DNA of 64,000 nt from a virus. The notes beneath the pieces are model-generated. The model had not been told where the DNA came from and did no database searches. It worked only from the letters and a program-made list of their open reading frames with translations. Below, one piece after another: positions 43,792 to 52,022 of the stretch (position 1 is its first letter; each line of letters begins with the position of its first letter). The stretch spans positions 1 to 64,000 of the IMG/VR virus record IMGVR_UViG_3300030419_007201; one strand, 5' to 3'. The position numbers and the translations under genes were made by a program.

Positions 43792-43800
43792 TATAAATAG
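43792..43800 (-). promoter_or_regulatory. CTATTTATA motif at the HAD gene start
   Basis: The motif ends four bases before the ATG, a gene lacking an obvious SD site. See the finding on CTATTTAT. Confidence 0.4.
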
Positions 43801-43857
43801 TCTAAATTTTATCGCAATAATAATATAACAACAAAATTCTATAAGTAAAACATTATA

Positions 43858-44664
43858 TTATTCTGAATTTGCAAAATTTATCCAACTTTTGGTGAAGTCG
43901 CCACTTATAGACATCATTTGATCATATGATTGAAGCATAATATTGGACAATCTCTCTAGTTGGCCGCTTCTTCGTAACATTTTAAACGCTAGATTCTCAA
44001 TCGAATACTCACCACCATGTTCGAGACCACATCTTCGAAATTTTCTTATCTTTTCTTTGATTTTGTTAGCGAAAGCATATGCCTCGTCGTATCTAGCCGT
44101 AGCAAATAAGGTTTCAACATCATCAATGAGCTTGGTAAGCATAGAATATTTCATCTCAACGCTCTTCCAATCCAAATCTATCTCTTGTTTAAATGGAGTT
44201 ATTAACCATCTATCTCTCATAATTGAATATACGCCCGAAGATACATGTTTTTCTTTATCATCCTGTACATATATCTCTACTTCGTGGTCAAAAATGCGGA
44301 TATCGTGCATTCTATTCCAAATTCCTATCTTTCCACGGAAAAATTCCCTTACTAAATCAATATTTTCGTCCACTTGTGCATAATCGACCATGATGTGTAG
44401 ATCAATATCAGAGTAATCAGACCAATTATAGTTGGCCAAAGAACCAGTAAACGTTATATCAGAGATAATAATTGATTCCAAGCCTACATCTTCTAGGAAA
44501 TTCCTAGCTATTTTGGCTAATTTTTCTGATATTTCTGGTTTTAATTGATTGGGAGTCTTCCAAATCTTAGTGTTTAAGCTATCTTTTGGAATAAAATCTG
44601 TTAAATTGACAGATTTTTGTGTTTCTTGTAAGAAATCAGCCCAATTTTCAAAAAATTTTTGCAT
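43858..44664 (-). CDS. Pol-beta-type (MNT) nucleotidyltransferase with class-1 tag
   Basis: 268 residues. MQKFFENWADFLQE is a tag variant ending L-Q-E. TFTG74-S75-LANYNWSDYSD86-I-D88-LHIMVD is the G-S-x(n)-D-x-D signature of Pol-beta-type nucleotidyltransferases, and EVEIYVQDD could give the third Asp. This family includes MNT antitoxin/toxin and aminoglycoside nucleotidyltransferases. If delivered with the virion it could AMP-ylate RNA or protein (inference). AAGGATG lies upstream. Confidence 0.78.
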   Translation of the reverse strand: MQKFFENWADFLQETQKSVNLTDFIPKDSLNTKIWKTPNQLKPEISEKLAKIARNFLEDVGLESIIISDITFTGSLANYNWSDYSDIDLHIMVDYAQVDENIDLVREFFRGKIGIWNRMHDIRIFDHEVEIYVQDDKEKHVSSGVYSIMRDRWLITPFKQEIDLDWKSVEMKYSMLTKLIDDVETLFATARYDEAYAFANKIKEKIRKFRRCGLEHGGEYSIENLAFKMLRRSGQLERLSNIMLQSYDQMMSISGDFTKSWINFANSE

Positions 44665-44665
44665 T

Positions 44666-44776
44666 TTATAGACATCCTTGATCCATTGCTATATAAATAG
44701 CTGTCATGATGCTTAATAATATAACATTTATTTTAAAAATTTTTAAAGCTGGAGCGAATGGCTCTAAATCTTTCAT
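44666..44776 (-). CDS. Possible 36-residue membrane peptide
   Basis: The frame runs from an ATG at 44776, two bases after the vWA stop, to TAA at 44666. Its sequence is one hydrophobic helix (KINVILLSIMTAIYIAM) with a charged N-end. AAGG lies about twelve bases upstream. It fills the gap between the vWA and the nucleotidyltransferase genes and contains the CTATTTAT motif in its own coding region. Tentative. Confidence 0.4.
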   Translation of the reverse strand: MKDLEPFAPALKIFKINVILLSIMTAIYIAMDQGCL

Positions 44777-44778
44777 GC

Positions 44779-46719
44779 TTAGTTGCCACCTTGGCATATA
44801 TCATCAAGAATCTCCATTAAACTCGCATACATCTCAGTAGGATTATTAGTTAGCTTATACCAGTCGCCATTTCCTATATTAGCAAGCTCTTCCCAGGAAA
44901 TTTTATGACTAGTGCGCGAAAAAGTATACAATTTCAGTTGCGGCACTCCTGAAACCGCTGACTTTACATCTTCCAGGGCCAATTCAGGCTCCAAATAGCT
45001 CTGAGGGTGTTCATCTGTAAAGACAATTATAATTCTATCAGCACCAGGGCGCCAACTTATGTTAAAATTCTGGATCGGAGGTACTGATTGAACAACATCT
45101 TTAGGGTATGTACCTACAACACCTGTCCATTGTAATTCTGGGATGGAATACGGCAATATAGATGTGATATTGTGAACCGATAAGTAAATTGCATCTAATA
45201 TCATCTCATATGATGTCTGCATTGTATCTGCGCTGGAGTCCATCGATGCCAAAGACAACAAATATTCTGAAAACCCTACCAAATCTTGCTGTAGTTCCAG
45301 TCTTTCATAATATGATGGAGTGCCTATAGATACGGGGCCCCTCAAGAAAGACCATTTAATGACCTCTTCATCACTAAAATTCTGAGCAAACTGATTTAGC
45401 GCGATCATCACAGCATCCATCTCATCGCCCATAGATCCTGACCAATCAACTATAAAAAGCACATCAGTAGGCTTCATTTCTTCGCCCCAGTCTGTTATGC
45501 CGTCACAGTTGTCATCAATGCCATTACAGATTTCTTCTTGAGGTACAATCTCATCTTTGCAGTAATACGCAATGAAGTCCTCGTCGTCATTATAATTACC
45601 CCAGGTGCCGGCATCACACGTCATGATTCCTGGTTCACATATGCCAACTAGAAGAGTGCCTTCTGGTCCGGTATAACAAGCTGAATATAAATCTTCGTCG
45701 ATCAGTTGATTGCAATTCTCGTCAAAGTTGTTACACTTCTCTTGCTCAACTATCATACCAACAAGCGGATCGCATATATCAGCAGGGTCTGTTGGTGGTA
45801 TCCACTGACACAAGGCATAGCACTCTGTCATCGTAAGAGTTGTGCAGCCTGGATCAACGCATTCACATGTTTTATAACCCTGGCCACATAACAGAGGATC
45901 TTCTTGGCATGGAAATAGCACCCCTACATCCTGTATTGTACATACGCACTCTAGCCCTTCATCGATTTGATTATCGCAATCGTTGTCTAGGCCATCACAT
46001 ATTTCGTCATTTACCGGGGGTGCCGTACAAGATATCCAATTACCACTGTCGCACATTTCGTAACCAGAGCCACATGCAGTACTGCAAGGCTGAATTAGAT
46101 CTTCATCAGTAATACCGTTGCAGTTATCATCAATATTGTTGCAAGTTTCTGATGGTAATATGCCACAATCGTTGCATGCATTAAGCTGTCCTTCATCAAT
46201 CTGGCCATCGCAGTCGTCATCTTCATAATTACACGCCTCTTCTTCACAATCTGTTACACAGTCTGTATACTGTATTTTTCCCTTATTACAAACTTTTTCT
46301 TGCTGACCAGGAAACCCTTCGGGAGTTGTACATTGTAGGTATTCTAAATGATATTGTGTAGGGTCACACTCTAGATATTCTTCGCATTCACTCTCATATA
46401 CTAAAATCGGAGGATCTTTACATATATCATGACAAATTTGTTTTTGCCAAACTGAATCGAGTGGTGGACAAAAATACCACTTACATTCCCAACAACTATC
46501 TCTGTAAGCCTTAAGGATGGCCTCTGTGACAGCTGGATCGTATGGAGCTAGTAGAGGTGGGATTACATTAATTAATGGCGTTTCTGATCCTGCTTCTTCT
46601 TGAGTCGTATCCGAGCATGATATTACTTGAGCTACCAAGATCATAATCGTTATACATACAGGCGCGTATTTTTTTAAAATTTTTTTAAAACGCGAAGCTG
46701 TATGTAATATTAATTTCAT
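44779..46719 (-). CDS. vWA-domain lipoprotein with MopE-type metal-binding repeats
   Basis: 646 residues. Signal peptide and lipobox (QVISC35). Then several Cys-rich repeats of the form C-N-x-x-D-D-N-C-N-G-x-x-D-E-D-L and C-D-G-L-D-N-D-C-D-N-Q-I-D-E-G-L, like the MopE/metal-binding motif. DVLFIVD425-W-S427-G-S429-M gives a complete MIDAS D-x-S-x-S, followed by a vWA-type fold ending ICQGG. Such proteins are common in Myxococcota and related bacteria. In a phage the gene may be host-derived and be displayed on the infected cell. It overlaps the Nudix gene by four bases. Confidence 0.82.
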   Translation of the reverse strand: MKLILHTASRFKKILKKYAPVCITIMILVAQVISCSDTTQEEAGSETPLINVIPPLLAPYDPAVTEAILKAYRDSCWECKWYFCPPLDSVWQKQICHDICKDPPILVYESECEEYLECDPTQYHLEYLQCTTPEGFPGQQEKVCNKGKIQYTDCVTDCEEEACNYEDDDCDGQIDEGQLNACNDCGILPSETCNNIDDNCNGITDEDLIQPCSTACGSGYEMCDSGNWISCTAPPVNDEICDGLDNDCDNQIDEGLECVCTIQDVGVLFPCQEDPLLCGQGYKTCECVDPGCTTLTMTECYALCQWIPPTDPADICDPLVGMIVEQEKCNNFDENCNQLIDEDLYSACYTGPEGTLLVGICEPGIMTCDAGTWGNYNDDEDFIAYYCKDEIVPQEEICNGIDDNCDGITDWGEEMKPTDVLFIVDWSGSMGDEMDAVMIALNQFAQNFSDEEVIKWSFLRGPVSIGTPSYYERLELQQDLVGFSEYLLSLASMDSSADTMQTSYEMILDAIYLSVHNITSILPYSIPELQWTGVVGTYPKDVVQSVPPIQNFNISWRPGADRIIIVFTDEHPQSYLEPELALEDVKSAVSGVPQLKLYTFSRTSHKISWEELANIGNGDWYKLTNNPTEMYASLMEILDDICQGGN

Positions 46720-47099
46720 CTCTTTATAAGCATTAGATCCTGTTTTAAGCTTGGGACAATATTATATTTTTTTAGCTCTTCAAACCCTACCCACGCGAAA
46801 TCAGTATTCTCGCAGAGATCTAGTGTCTCTTTAGTAACTATGCCGCTGTAAGTAAAAGTTTTAAATAAATAATTTTTTTTGCGGCGCCGGACAAATTCTA
46901 ATTCAGCAATCGTTATACCAGTCTCTTCATTGACTTCACGTATAGCTGCCTCTTCTTCTGTCTCGCCTACTACAGCATGGCCGCCAGGAAAACTCCACTT
47001 TCCTGGTTCCCACTCACAATTTTCTGCTCGCTTCAGTAACAATACTTGATCTGATTCATTGTATATTGCTACGATAGCTGTTACGTCTGTATCTTCCAT
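46716..47099 (-). CDS. Nudix hydrolase
   Basis: 127 residues. GGHAVVGETEEEAAIREVNEETGI is a full Nudix box (G-x5-E-x7-R-E-x-x-E-E-x-G). The start AIVAIYNESDQVLLLKR and the W-S-F-P-G-G strand are typical. Substrates could be oxidised nucleotides, NADH or capped RNA ends. No tag. Confidence 0.88.
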   Translation of the reverse strand: MEDTDVTAIVAIYNESDQVLLLKRAENCEWEPGKWSFPGGHAVVGETEEEAAIREVNEETGITIAELEFVRRRKKNYLFKTFTYSGIVTKETLDLCENTDFAWVGFEELKKYNIVPSLKQDLMLIKR

Positions 47100-47114
47100 G
47101 CATATATTATAGGA

Positions 47115-47336
47115 TCACTTTTGGCTAAGTTTAAATTTTTTTCTATTTGGAAGATCGATTATAAGAAAGGTGCGCCCTGTATATGTCTTGTGCATGCCAA
47201 CGTGGCCAGCGTTTTTTGTACAAAAATATTTGACATCATCATATGTTAGCTCAGCGAGGCACTGTGTGTTTTGTAGAACTTCAGGGTACCCTCTCATTCT
47301 TTTATATAGCTTACATAATTTCTCAAATATTTTCAT
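47115..47336 (-). CDS. Small basic protein, unknown
   Basis: 73 residues with two Cys in the middle (NTQCLAEL, KYFCTKN), and GHVGMHKTYTGR which looks like a zinc-finger-like loop (C ... C ... H ... H). Possible zinc-binding protein, but the spacing is irregular. Not recognised. Confidence 0.5.
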   Translation of the reverse strand: MKIFEKLCKLYKRMRGYPEVLQNTQCLAELTYDDVKYFCTKNAGHVGMHKTYTGRTFLIIDLPNRKKFKLSQK

Positions 47337-47350
47337 TTACATAATATTTG

Positions 47351-47665
47351 CTACATTGCAGGATCTTCGGCGCCGGCGTCGGGGGCTTGTGAAGGAGCCC
47401 CTTGTAATCTTTCTAACTCTTGAAAAACTTTTTGTAACAGAGTACCAATATTACCACTACGAATATTCGAAGCTTTAGCAGCAGCAAGAAGATCTTGAGC
47501 CAGCTTTGTCACAACAGCTCTTTCTTTTGGATCGGCACCTTGGGATTTTCCCAAATCTCTAGTCTGTGTTGTAAATTCGCCGGCTCCCATTCCCTGAGCG
47601 CCTTGAACGTCTTCAACAAGAACTTGCTTGATTATTTCTTTCAACCTGTCGTGTGTGAGTCTCAT
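47351..47665 (-). CDS. Tagged protein (class 2), small helical
   Basis: 104 residues. MRLTHDRLKEIIKQVLVED is a class-2 tag ending L-V-E. The rest is a helical, Ala/Gln-rich sequence ending in a Pro/Gly-rich tail. No function known. Confidence 0.6.
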   Translation of the reverse strand: MRLTHDRLKEIIKQVLVEDVQGAQGMGAGEFTTQTRDLGKSQGADPKERAVVTKLAQDLLAAAKASNIRSGNIGTLLQKVFQELERLQGAPSQAPDAGAEDPAM

Positions 47666-47691
47666 ATTTTATCTCCTGTATAATATAATTA

Positions 47692-48165
47692 TTACTTAAA
47701 TGACCATTTAACCTTGTTAAAGTCATTAAATTTTTCAAAAAAAGTATTAATGATTTCTCTATCGCTATCTAGAACATTTCCGCCAGGAGCGACAATCATT
47801 TTATCATTTCCTTTTTTTTGCGGTGCCTTTTCTCCATTATATTCAACTACCCCAATAATTTTTAAATTTTGAGGAGGTTGGGCGTTGCCAGAAGCGCTTG
47901 GTACAACAACCATATCCCATCCCATATCATCTGCAGGATTAATTAATTCTGGCCACTCTCCATAGTCAAATGGTAACTGGTGTAATGTTTCAGATCCAAA
48001 TTTTTTATAACTATCGATTGGGCTATCAATATTGATTGTAAAATTTTCTTCTGGGTTTTGTTCTAGATATTTCTTAAGCTCTTCTTTAGTAGAAATAGTA
48101 ATGCTTTCTCTTGGGGAATAGATCTCTCTAATGTACTTCCGCCAATTTTCAAATAGGAGTTTCAT
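47692..48165 (-). CDS. Tagged protein (class 1), unknown body
   Basis: 157 residues from ATG 48165; the tag MKLLFENWRKYIRE is a perfect class-1 form. The start overlaps the stop of the upstream gene as ATGA. The body has no recognised motif; it carries short strand-like stretches and an acidic Pro-rich region. A longer in-frame start at 48180 would add MVCKN and is less likely. Confidence 0.7.
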   Translation of the reverse strand: MKLLFENWRKYIREIYSPRESITISTKEELKKYLEQNPEENFTINIDSPIDSYKKFGSETLHQLPFDYGEWPELINPADDMGWDMVVVPSASGNAQPPQNLKIIGVVEYNGEKAPQKKGNDKMIVAPGGNVLDSDREIINTFFEKFNDFNKVKWSFK

Positions 48166-48593
48166 ATTTTTACATACCACACTTCAGGAGTTATTCCATA
48201 AGCCGCTGCAGCAACTAAACGCGTGTTGCCGGCAACAAGCCATGGGCTTTCGCCCTCTTTTTCAACAACTATAGGCGCATTAAATTGAGATCCAGCTTCT
48301 ATACCTTGTTTTATCCCTTCAAAATCTTTATTATTTTCTTTCCCAATTCTATCTAAATCTTCTACACTGTTTACTTCTCGCATTTGAGTATTCTGTAATG
48401 TATCATATAGTTCTCTAGACATTGGTATTAGCTGGCCATTGCTCTTAACATACTCTTCAAGTTCTTCTGCGGATAATTCAAAGCGAGGAGCGTGACGTCT
48501 AAATTCTCCAATTTCAGCAGATATATCTGGATGTTTCCATCTTACTTGAGCCTCAGTCAAATATTTCCGCCAATTTTCAAATAGGAGTTTCAT
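48162..48593 (-). CDS. Tagged ParB/Srx-like protein (class 1)
   Basis: 143 residues. Tag MKLLFENWRKYLTE at the start, then helical segment, then PIVVEKEGESPWLVAGNTRLVAAAAYGI at the C-terminus, which resembles the G-N-x-R-x-x-A motif of ParB/sulfiredoxin-like CTPase/nuclease domains. It is shorter than ParB and lacks an HTH. It may bind or modify nucleotides. Confidence 0.7.
   Translation of the reverse strand: MKLLFENWRKYLTEAQVRWKHPDISAEIGEFRRHAPRFELSAEELEEYVKSNGQLIPMSRELYDTLQNTQMREVNSVEDLDRIGKENNKDFEGIKQGIEAGSQFNAPIVVEKEGESPWLVAGNTRLVAAAAYGITPEVWYVKI
48562..48593 (-). repeat. Representative class-1 tag DNA repeat
   Basis: The DNA coding the tag is itself nearly identical among genes: on the plus strand CCAATTTTCAAATA(G/A)(G/A)AGTTTCAT is found with few changes at the starts near 36111, 44664, 48165, 48593, 49634, 50110, 51317, 51834, 52022, 52954, 53811 and 58745. 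Conservation at base level, not just residue level, suggests recent copying between genes. Confidence 0.75.
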
Positions 48594-48748
48594 TTTAAAT
48601 TAATTCCTATCTTTTTCGCTTCAATAATAGCCAGTACAGGAATTCCTGGATTTTTTGAATTGGTATACTTATCCCAAGCTTGTTTCATTCTGTCATATGA
48701 GACAAAATTACAAATTAACTCACCCATTAAGAATCTACGCCAAGTCAT
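48590..48748 (-). CDS. 52-residue protein with tag-like start
   Basis: ATG at 48748 has GGAGG nine bases upstream, inside the end of the previous gene, and the TGA overlaps the next start as ATGA. MTWRRFLMGE resembles the class-1 tag (W-R-R-F-L-x-G-E) without its front half. The rest is a short helix. It is a real but tiny gene. Confidence 0.6.
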   Translation of the reverse strand: MTWRRFLMGELICNFVSYDRMKQAWDKYTNSKNPGIPVLAIIEAKKIGINLK

Positions 48749-49634
48749 CCTTACGTTCCTCCAAGAACAACGGGAACAGCCCGACTAAACACCCTATTAT
48801 AATGCCAATAACACTAGCTTGTTTGTCTAAAAACCTCATCCACACAGGGCCGGCTGCTACTTGCTCATCAGTTACCGATTCAGGATCCAAACCCATTTTG
48901 TCCAGAGCACCTTCAATTGTGTTACTAGCTAATTCTCCAACCGCGTCGGAGACAGTGTTACCAAAGCCGGCCGCTAACATTGGCGCGGCAGTGGAGCCTA
49001 CCATAGCACCTGCTACGCCACCAAACTGAGCGTCGATATGTGATCCTGCAATAACCATAATAAAGTTATCAATAAAGCCGAAAACAAACGATCCTATAAA
49101 GTTAGAGACAAACCTAATTAACCAATCTTTAACTTTTGGAGGTGCGACCTTACCAATAACATCCTCTGCCGCTTCTATAAGTGCCTCGGCACCATTATCA
49201 GAAACAGTGTGAGCTACTAATTCAATAGTTTCTTGACCTACTCCCATTTTTGCCAAGTCTTCTAAAGAAAATTGTTTTGTATCTGGCGAATCAACGAACT
49301 TTTCCATCAAGGCTGTAGTGTCTTTGTTTTGAGAAACCTTATCAGCAATATCTCTTCCAATTTCTTGCATGTCCTCAGATTGAGCTAAAGATTCTAATCT
49401 TTCTTTAAATTTTATCTCAAATTTTGCTTTAGTATCTTCAATCATCCGATCGAATTCTTCAGGAGCATTTATTAATTTGCTAAAACCAGTTTTAATATAT
49501 TCTAATGGCCCTTCGGTACCTAAAGCTTTTCTCATTTTATAAGCAGAAGATCCCGGGATATATTCCGTAACATCTTCGTTAACATCTTCTACTTCTTTTA
49601 AATATTTTCTCCAATTTTCAAATAATTCTTTCAT
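48735..49634 (-). CDS. Tagged membrane protein (class 1)
   Basis: 299 residues. Tag MKELFENWRKYLKE. The first part is helical and acidic. The C-terminal half holds hydrophobic segments (FVSNFIGSFVFGFIDNFIMVIAG, AGAMVGSTAAPMLAAGFG, SVIGIIIGCLVGLFPLFL), three probable membrane helices. A packaged protein that inserts in or crosses the membrane on delivery would fit (inference). An in-frame start at 49646 would add four residues. Confidence 0.68.
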   Translation of the reverse strand: MKELFENWRKYLKEVEDVNEDVTEYIPGSSAYKMRKALGTEGPLEYIKTGFSKLINAPEEFDRMIEDTKAKFEIKFKERLESLAQSEDMQEIGRDIADKVSQNKDTTALMEKFVDSPDTKQFSLEDLAKMGVGQETIELVAHTVSDNGAEALIEAAEDVIGKVAPPKVKDWLIRFVSNFIGSFVFGFIDNFIMVIAGSHIDAQFGGVAGAMVGSTAAPMLAAGFGNTVSDAVGELASNTIEGALDKMGLDPESVTDEQVAAGPVWMRFLDKQASVIGIIIGCLVGLFPLFLEERKDDLA

Positions 49635-50110
49635 GCGCCAGCCCACCTTTTTAGTTCTTCATAATCAGACTTAGAGCTTTTCTCAGAGGCAACATTAGCA
49701 CCTGGATTGGGTGTTCCATGATACCACACGTAGTCTCCAGCTTCTATCAGCGTATCAATCCAATTATCAAACGGGGCGCCCTCCAGACTCACGTCGTAGA
49801 GGTCCGCTACCTGATTAACTATCTCAATGGCGTGATCTTCTATAGAATTTGCGATAAGGTACGGAGCATCATCGAAGGGAATTTCACCAGAAATATAACC
49901 ATCGAGTCGAGAAATATATGTTTTAACCGCCTCTAAAATTTCATCAAAGATTCGAAGCATATCCATGTTACCAGTCATTTCTGCTAGCTGCTTAGCTTGC
50001 ACTCCGCTTCCCCAAAATATAGCTAAGAGCTTTTCGTTATCACTGTCTCCTAGTTCAAATTGTTGTGACTCATTAATATAATATCGCCAGTTTTCAAATA
50101 GGGATTTCAT
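49631..50110 (-). CDS. Tagged protein (class 1), unknown body
   Basis: 159 residues. Tag MKSLFENWRYYINE. Helical body with a Trp/His-containing C-terminus (YVWYHGTPNPG). That short string YHGTPN resembles the H-G-T-x-x of some ADP-ribosyltransferase or RNA 2'-phosphotransferase-type folds, but no full domain can be built. The overlap with the next gene is 17 bases. Confidence 0.65.
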   Translation of the reverse strand: MKSLFENWRYYINESQQFELGDSDNEKLLAIFWGSGVQAKQLAEMTGNMDMLRIFDEILEAVKTYISRLDGYISGEIPFDDAPYLIANSIEDHAIEIVNQVADLYDVSLEGAPFDNWIDTLIEAGDYVWYHGTPNPGANVASEKSSKSDYEELKRWAGA

Positions 50111-51317
50111 ATTTCATTACTCCCATCATTGTTTGTCCATATTCTGCTTTTGGATTGTCTGAATTTTTGACTGACATGATTATTTTTCTAGCTTCGTCTT
50201 CATTAGGAAGATTAGCTATATTGTTCGCCAATTCTTTTTTTGTGTCAGCGTCGACTCCGAGAGCTGGGTCGTTTGTTTGCAAGACCAACAAAGCGCGCAG
50301 GACCTCCTGTGTTGGAGGAGAAAATGAGCCAACAATCCTCTTGTATGTCTGTTGTATTGTCTGCGTATCGACTTGTACAAAAACATCAATTGGCTTATCT
50401 CCCTTCTCCTCATCATCAGCTACACTCTGTTTAGCTAGCTCGTCTCGTACTCGATCATCAGTTGGAAGCTTCTCTGAGGAAGTCTTCACAGTGACCTCTG
50501 CTTCATCACTATATATCTCTTTTCCTGCTTCAATTGCATTATAAGCATCAACAATAGCTGTGCTTGAATCGCGGCCTCCGTCTTGACCCATTATCATTCT
50601 GCCAGCATTTTGCAATAAATTGACAACCACACTTGAAGGATGTACCAAAATTGTATCAGTTAAGTACCCCATTTTATGTAAGCGAGTTATTCTATCAACC
50701 ATCTTTTCTGGCTCATCTCCTACTTCATCGTAAGTAATATCCTGCTTTTGTGTGGCGGCTGATGCACTCTGGGATAACTGAAGATGTCGTATAACACGCT
50801 TATGATCATGATAATAATGCAAGTTAGACGCTATGTCTTCTTCTTTTCCTCTTATGGTAGTTATAAAATCTTGTAAGTCTGCTTTCTGATTATTAACAAG
50901 TATATCACTATCATCTGCAGAATACTGCACACCAGCTGCCTGTAGAATTAAATTTGACAGTTTCCCATTCCAAAGCTTCTTGATATCATCAAACCATTTA
51001 GCAAAATTGGGATTCTCTTGTGAAAAGTCTTTAAGCGAATAAAAAGCCTTAAAAAACTCTGGCAGCCTTTCGCTAGCTGGTGCCTTTAAGAATTCATCTC
51101 TAATAACATCAACAGTTAAATTAGATCCTGTATCTGATGCTTGTTGAAATCTAGCTGCCAGTTTTCCAATTAAATCTTTAGTATAAGACTTTCCTGCTGC
51201 GGGGGCGCCCAAAACAGATATTGCCAAAGGATCAGCTTCTTCAACATATCTCGCTATTTCTTCTTCTATTGAAGATTCTTTTAGATATTTTCGCCAATTT
51301 TCAAACAGTAGTTTCAT
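50094..51317 (-). CDS. Tagged zeta-toxin-like P-loop kinase (class 1)
   Basis: 407 residues. Tag MKLLFENWRKYLKE, then ISVLG37-APAAGKS44-YTKDLIGKL, a Walker A. NLTVDVIRDEFLK and GYLTDTILVHPSSVVVNLLQNAGR recall zeta-toxin/UDP-GlcNAc kinases, where a D and an R follow. Zeta toxins phosphorylate UDP-GlcNAc and block wall synthesis; whether this does is unknown. In a phage head set it would be a delivered toxin-like enzyme (inference). Alternative: chloramphenicol-phosphotransferase or other small kinase. Confidence 0.72.
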   Translation of the reverse strand: MKLLFENWRKYLKESSIEEEIARYVEEADPLAISVLGAPAAGKSYTKDLIGKLAARFQQASDTGSNLTVDVIRDEFLKAPASERLPEFFKAFYSLKDFSQENPNFAKWFDDIKKLWNGKLSNLILQAAGVQYSADDSDILVNNQKADLQDFITTIRGKEEDIASNLHYYHDHKRVIRHLQLSQSASAATQKQDITYDEVGDEPEKMVDRITRLHKMGYLTDTILVHPSSVVVNLLQNAGRMIMGQDGGRDSSTAIVDAYNAIEAGKEIYSDEAEVTVKTSSEKLPTDDRVRDELAKQSVADDEEKGDKPIDVFVQVDTQTIQQTYKRIVGSFSPPTQEVLRALLVLQTNDPALGVDADTKKELANNIANLPNEDEARKIIMSVKNSDNPKAEYGQTMMGVMKYEIPI

Positions 51318-51834
51318 TATTATTTACCCCATGTTCTGAAAATATTGCGTTAATCTCTTCTGCTTCTATATCGCCTAGTTCGCCCATTGTGATACCCAAA
51401 CTACGTCTTTTTGTATTTCGCGAGCGCGCTAACTGACGTCTTAAACTTTCTCCTTGTTGTGCCATCGGAGAGCGTGATAATGCTTTGGCTACCGCTCCTA
51501 ATTCGGAATCTGGGTGTGGATATTTATCCTCATGTTTGATAATCCACTGTTTGTCAAGATCTATTCCATATGTTGGAAACCACATTCCAGCCGTGTGCTC
51601 AGTATCTGCTATGCTTGATCCGCCAGATCTATAAAATCCAACTTTTTTAGTTTTTTCGTGAGATTGATATTCTACAACAACAAATAAACTATGATTCCAA
51701 AACAATGGCCCTTCCACAACTCTAACAGTTGAGGGGTCTACAGGCATAAAGCTGCCTCCGCGAGACCAAGGAGTGCCGGAGCCTGGATATCCTTTATCCA
51801 GATATTGGCGCCAATTTTCGAACAATAGTTCCAT
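51301..51834 (-). CDS. Tagged protein (class 1), unknown body
   Basis: 177 residues. Tag MELLFENWRQYLDK, lacking the final Glu of most tags. The body has a beta-rich middle (FVVVEYQSHEKTKKVGFYRSGG, GMWFPTYGID) and a basic helix (RRQLARSRNTKRR). Related in order of features to the 60347 gene, which also has W-F-A/P-T-Y-G-(L/I)-D. Unknown function. Confidence 0.65.
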   Translation of the reverse strand: MELLFENWRQYLDKGYPGSGTPWSRGGSFMPVDPSTVRVVEGPLFWNHSLFVVVEYQSHEKTKKVGFYRSGGSSIADTEHTAGMWFPTYGIDLDKQWIIKHEDKYPHPDSELGAVAKALSRSPMAQQGESLRRQLARSRNTKRRSLGITMGELGDIEAEEINAIFSEHGVNNNETTV

Positions 51835-51836
51835 CT

Positions 51837-52022
51837 TTATTCATTTTCCTCGTGGAGAGTTGGCATGCCATTTTTTTCCAAAAATTTCATAATTCTCATT
51901 TGTAATTCTTTTGGTAGGCTCGCGGCTTCGGGTGCATATGCAATATCACTTAAAATTTCTATTGCTTCATCTTTAACAGTATTCCCTTCAAATTCTCTCC
52001 AGTTTTCAAGTATCGTTTTCAT
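51837..52022 (-). CDS. Small tagged protein (class 1 variant)
   Basis: 61 residues. MKTILENWREFEGN keeps E-N-W-R but not the following Tyr-Leu. The rest is a helix-turn-helix-like acidic segment (KELQMRIMKFLEKNG). Unknown. Confidence 0.55.
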   Translation of the reverse strand: MKTILENWREFEGNTVKDEAIEILSDIAYAPEAASLPKELQMRIMKFLEKNGMPTLHEENE

